Origin: Acidimicrobiales bacterium
Lineage (GTDB): Bacteria; Actinomycetota; Acidimicrobiia; Acidimicrobiales; JAKAVM01
Assembly: GCA_027451785.1 (NCBI GenBank)
Contig: DAIDIS010000010.1
Span: 1-8,717 of the forward strand
Direction: 5' to 3'
Length of the DNA: 8,717 nucleotides
Positions 6,401 through 8,717 of the stretch are shown here, piece after piece. A program made the translations under genes and the position numbers. Below the pieces are notes generated by a model. The model was not told where the DNA came from. It saw nothing but the letters and a program-made list of their open reading frames with translations, and did no database searches. Positions within the stretch are counted from its first letter, which is position 1. Each line of letters opens with the position of its first letter.

Positions 6401-7174
6401 CTATGGGCGCACCCGCACTCCTTGCCTTGAAAGCTCCTCTTTCGCTCTTTTCACTGTCAACTCCCGGAAGTGGAAAACCGAAGCGGCCAACACTGCGTCG
6501 GCGTGTCCGAGCTTCACCCCTTCGACCAAGTGAGAGAGTCCACCTACCCCGCCGCTCGCTATAAGCGGAATCCCAATCTCATCGGATACGCGAGCGGTCA
6601 GGTCCAAATCGAACCCGTCTTTGGTGCCGTCGCGGTCCATGGAAGTCAAAAGAATCTCGCCGGCTCCACAGCTCTCCGCTTCGTGGGCCCATTCAATCAC
6701 GTCTCGCCCGGTATTGATGCGTCCGCCATGGACATAGACGGACCAACCCGGATCGCCCAATCCTTCGCTCGGCAGTCTCTTGGCGTCTATGGCCACAACT
6801 ACGCACTGCACCCCGAATTCTGAGGATATATCACTTATTAGCTCGGGCCGGTCTAGGGCTGCTGAGTTGACGGCGACCTTGTCTGCGCCCGCCCTGAGGA
6901 GCTTTCGAGCATCCTCTACGTTACGGACCCCACCTCCAACCGTGAGTGGTATGAACACCTTGGCAGCAGTTCGCTCCACCACGTCCACCATGGTGTCTCG
7001 ACCATCGGAAGAGGCGGTGATATCCAAAAAGACCACCTCGTCAGCGCCTTCCTTGTCGTAAAAAGCCGCTAGCTCAACCGGGTCCCCGGCGTCCACCAAT
7101 TCCTCGAATTGCACTCCTTTAACGACCCGGCCGCGGTCCACGTCCAGGCAGGGGATCACCCTCACGGCATTCAC
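6401..7174 (-). CDS. hisF: Imidazole glycerol phosphate synthase cyclase subunit
   Basis: The synthase/cyclase half of the HisFH complex. It uses ammonia from HisH to turn PRFAR into imidazole glycerol phosphate, which goes to histidine, and AICAR, which returns to purine synthesis. The 257-residue (beta-alpha)8 barrel is of normal length. Catalytic Asp11 lies in IPCLDVDRGRVVKG (7-20) and Asp130 in VVVAIDAKR (125-133), at the same numbering as characterised HisF. TVGGGVRN (78-85), LTSMDRDGTKDGFD and LIASGGVGG are phosphate-binding and loop motifs. The GTG at 7174 overlaps the hisA stop as GTGA and has GGGAG 7 bases upstream, so initiation is both well sited and probably coupled to hisA. The partner hisH lies two genes upstream in the same operon. 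No missing residue or frame break is seen. Confidence 0.98.
   Translation of the reverse strand: MNAVRVIPCLDVDRGRVVKGVQFEELVDAGDPVELAAFYDKEGADEVVFLDITASSDGRDTMVDVVERTAAKVFIPLTVGGGVRNVEDARKLLRAGADKVAVNSAALDRPELISDISSEFGVQCVVVAIDAKRLPSEGLGDPGWSVYVHGGRINTGRDVIEWAHEAESCGAGEILLTSMDRDGTKDGFDLDLTARVSDEIGIPLIASGGVGGLSHLVEGVKLGHADAVLAASVFHFRELTVKRAKEELSRQGVRVRP
7171..7174 (-). other. GTGA stop-start overlap, hisA/hisF
   Basis: The TGA ending hisA shares bases with the GTG starting hisF. The 4-base overlap, with GGGAG at 7182-7186, suggests translational coupling of the two barrel enzymes. Confidence 0.8.
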
Positions 7175-8124
7175 TGGTTTGCTCCCGGGTACGCCCGTCC
7201 TGATGCGACTGCTATTGCCTCCGGCAATCCGAACCTTCCTGAGAGCAACGCCTTGCCTACGATCACACCTATCAATCCGCTTCCGGGCGAGGGAGGTACA
7301 ACCAACTTCGAAAGGCGCTCCAATGCGGCGATGTCGCTCAGTGCGGAAACCCCGCCGGATGCGATTAAGCCAACCGAGCTGGCCTTCGCAATATTGGCCA
7401 AGCCTTCAGCGTCGGGCCCCTCGAGCGAACCGTCTCGATCTATGTCAGTAGCTATTACCGCCGCTGCCCCAACGTTCCCGAATCTCCGCAGGACTTTGCC
7501 CACATCCCAACCCGAGTTCTCCAGCCAGCCCCGGCCCGCGACTTTCATAGCAGACAGTGGGTCTTCAGGCCGAGCCTCTCCTGTCGCCTCCTTGCGGTAA
7601 TCGCAACCAATACAGACACCGCCCTCCCAATCAGACGCTATCGATTCGACCAAGCTTGGGTCCTCGTAAGCGACCGTACCCATGATGACCCGGGAAACGC
7701 CGAGGTCACGGTATTGCATTGCTGAATCATGAGTGCGAACCCCACCTCCAACCTGAACCTGCGTGCCGCCGTCCCTAGCCAACGCCACGATCCCCGCGAT
7801 CAAGTCACGGTTCACCGGATGTCCCGTCTTTGCCGCGTCGAGGTCGACAACGTGCAGCCATGCCACGCCTGACTCAACAATCTCACGTGCTCGATCACGG
7901 GGATCTCCGTACTCAGTTGAAGCTCCGTAGTCACCCTTGAGCAGCCGCACACACTTACCCTTGAGGATGTCGATCGCGGGAAAAAGGTCGAAGCGGGGAG
8001 CGGGCGGTCCCACCGCCTCGTCAATTGCCGGCAGTCCCACCGAATCCGGTGGAGGTTCCGCCATAGGCTCCACCGGCGCCTCGCTGCTAGATGTCTCTTC
8101 AAGAGGCCGCAAAGGACCTGTCAC
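7171..8124 (-). CDS. hisA: ProFAR isomerase, PriA-like HisA
   Basis: Isomerises ProFAR to PRFAR in histidine synthesis; related actinobacterial PriA enzymes also do the TrpF reaction. The barrel begins at FPAID (48-52, with the expected catalytic Asp52) and includes VRLLKGDYGASTEYGDP (59-75), HVVDLDAA (91-98), VGGGVR (125-130), GCDYR (173-177), GRGW (197-200), ATDIDRDGS (225-233, Asp227 matching PriA's second catalytic Asp) and the C-terminal phosphate loop VIVGKALL. GRGW aligns with the Arg-Gly-Trp of mycobacterial PriA that serves dual specificity, but the loop from Asp175 to Arg198 is about 10 residues longer, and a second insertion rich in Pro and Ser lies near VVPPSPGSG. At 317 residues it carries a ~45-residue Pro/Glu/Ser-rich N-terminal extension. 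The GTG at 8124 overlaps the hisH stop as GTGA; the ATG at 8064 (residue 21), with GGTGGAG 3 bases upstream, and the GTG at 8013 would shorten this extension. Confidence 0.95.
   Translation of the reverse strand: MTGPLRPLEETSSSEAPVEPMAEPPPDSVGLPAIDEAVGPPAPRFDLFPAIDILKGKCVRLLKGDYGASTEYGDPRDRAREIVESGVAWLHVVDLDAAKTGHPVNRDLIAGIVALARDGGTQVQVGGGVRTHDSAMQYRDLGVSRVIMGTVAYEDPSLVESIASDWEGGVCIGCDYRKEATGEARPEDPLSAMKVAGRGWLENSGWDVGKVLRRFGNVGAAAVIATDIDRDGSLEGPDAEGLANIAKASSVGLIASGGVSALSDIAALERLSKLVVPPSPGSGLIGVIVGKALLSGRFGLPEAIAVASGRAYPGANQ
7182..7186 (-). promoter_or_regulatory. Shine-Dalgarno of hisF
   Basis: GGGAG on the minus strand, inside the 3' end of hisA and 7 bases upstream of the hisF GTG at 7174. 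It supports the GTG as the true start. Confidence 0.65.
8121..8124 (-). other. GTGA stop-start overlap, hisH/hisA
   Basis: The hisH TGA overlaps the GTG that opens the longest hisA frame. The same GTGA arrangement recurs at hisA/hisF, which supports the upstream hisA start, although no strong ribosome-binding site precedes it. Confidence 0.6.
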
Positions 8125-8717
8125 CGGCTTTCAACCTCGATCCCGCATAGCCTTACGAAATTAGCGAGAAGCTTGAGGCCTGTCGTCGACGACTTCTCTG
8201 GATGGAACTGGGTAGCCCATACGTTCTCCGCTTGCGCAACAGCCCCAAGTGACGAGCCGTAATCGCAAACAGCGGAAATTGCCGGTCCAGGAGCCGGTGC
8301 GTAGGAGTGGACGAAATAGAACCACTCACCGTCTTCAATCCCGTCAAGCAACGGGCATTGTGGCCCCGTTCTTGTGACCTGATTCCACTGCATCTGAGGT
8401 CTCTTCACATCGCCGGGGATGAGCCGGATGGTGTCTTTAAACACCCCAAGTCCCTTGTGGGTTGGGTTTTCCTCGGAACCCTCAAAAAGCATTTGCATAC
8501 CGACACAGATCCCGAGGAACGGAGTTCCCTGTTCAATTGCTTCAAGAACAACAGAATCAAGACCTGCGCCGCGCAATGCATCCAGGCATGGACCGAAGGC
8601 CCCAACTCCCGGAAGGACCACTCCCTTGGCGCCCTTTGCTTCCGAAGCCTCCGTAACCAACTTCGCTTCGACTCCGAGATGGACGAAGGCCTTGTGTGCT
8701 GAGCTTAGGTTTCCAAT
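8121..8717 (-). CDS. hisH: Imidazole glycerol phosphate synthase glutaminase subunit, 5' end cut off
   Basis: The class I glutamine amidotransferase partner of HisF; it hydrolyses glutamine and channels ammonia through the HisF barrel. The frame is open to the window edge and begins IGNLSSAHKAF, matching the region just after the DYG of HisH, so only about 8-12 N-terminal residues are missing. An in-frame TTG at 8660 is internal and not the true start, because the residues upstream of it match the family. Motifs: VVLPGVGAFG, the nucleophile cysteine in LGICVGMQMLF, FYFVHSYA, and TQFHPEKSS with the catalytic His and Glu of the triad. The visible 198 codons are consistent with the usual ~200-210 residues. 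It ends at TGA overlapping hisA. Confidence 0.97.
   Translation of the reverse strand: MGNLSSAHKAFVHLGVEAKLVTEASEAKGAKGVVLPGVGAFGPCLDALRGAGLDSVVLEAIEQGTPFLGICVGMQMLFEGSEENPTHKGLGVFKDTIRLIPGDVKRPQMQWNQVTRTGPQCPLLDGIEDGEWFYFVHSYAPAPGPAISAVCDYGSSLGAVAQAENVWATQFHPEKSSTTGLKLLANFVRLCGIEVESR

Noticed and set aside
7109..7600. 163-codon plus-strand frame opposite hisA
   Set aside because: Antisense to a clear HisA barrel; no motif and no plausible ribosome-binding context.

Overview
The window is one uninterrupted block of ten protein genes, all on the minus strand. Transcription runs from the high-coordinate end to the low-coordinate end: hisH (5' end cut off), hisA/priA-like, hisF, a GroES-like (Cpn10) gene, hisI, trpE, a YgfZ/GcvT-like gene, trpC, trpF, trpB (3' end cut off). 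No gap exceeds about 100 bases. I see no RNA genes, mobile elements, CRISPR arrays or credible plus-strand genes.

The most likely source is an actinobacterium (Actinomycetota). The reasons are a moderately high GC content, frequent GTG and TTG starts, his and trp genes merged into one locus, a HisA whose barrel resembles mycobacterial PriA, and a GroES-like protein whose C-terminal tail looks to me like a family found in actinobacteria. A deep lineage such as Acidimicrobiia fits the gene order and the presence of a separate trpF, but I cannot prove this from the sequence. The source could be an uncultured genome.

Histidine part (5480-8717): HisH and HisF form the glutamine-dependent imidazole glycerol phosphate synthase, HisA isomerises ProFAR to PRFAR just upstream of it, and HisI performs the earlier cyclohydrolase step. 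hisH-hisA and hisA-hisF overlap by GTGA, so translation is probably coupled. A 121-residue Cpn10-fold protein sits between hisF and hisI, with no groEL in view.

Tryptophan part (1-5388): TrpE starts the pathway from chorismate, TrpF and TrpC perform the isomerase and indole-glycerol-phosphate synthase steps, and TrpB makes tryptophan from indole and serine. trpD, trpG and trpA are not in the window; trpA may follow trpB beyond position 1. A YgfZ-like folate-binding/Fe-S maintenance protein lies between trpE and trpC, where many actinobacteria carry a small membrane protein.

Nothing here is an obviously new defence or mobile system. The most interesting points are the two non-biosynthetic passengers (Cpn10-like and YgfZ-like) in an amino-acid operon, and the coexistence of a PriA-like HisA carrying a lengthened substrate-switching loop with a dedicated TrpF that has an unusual C-terminal tail.
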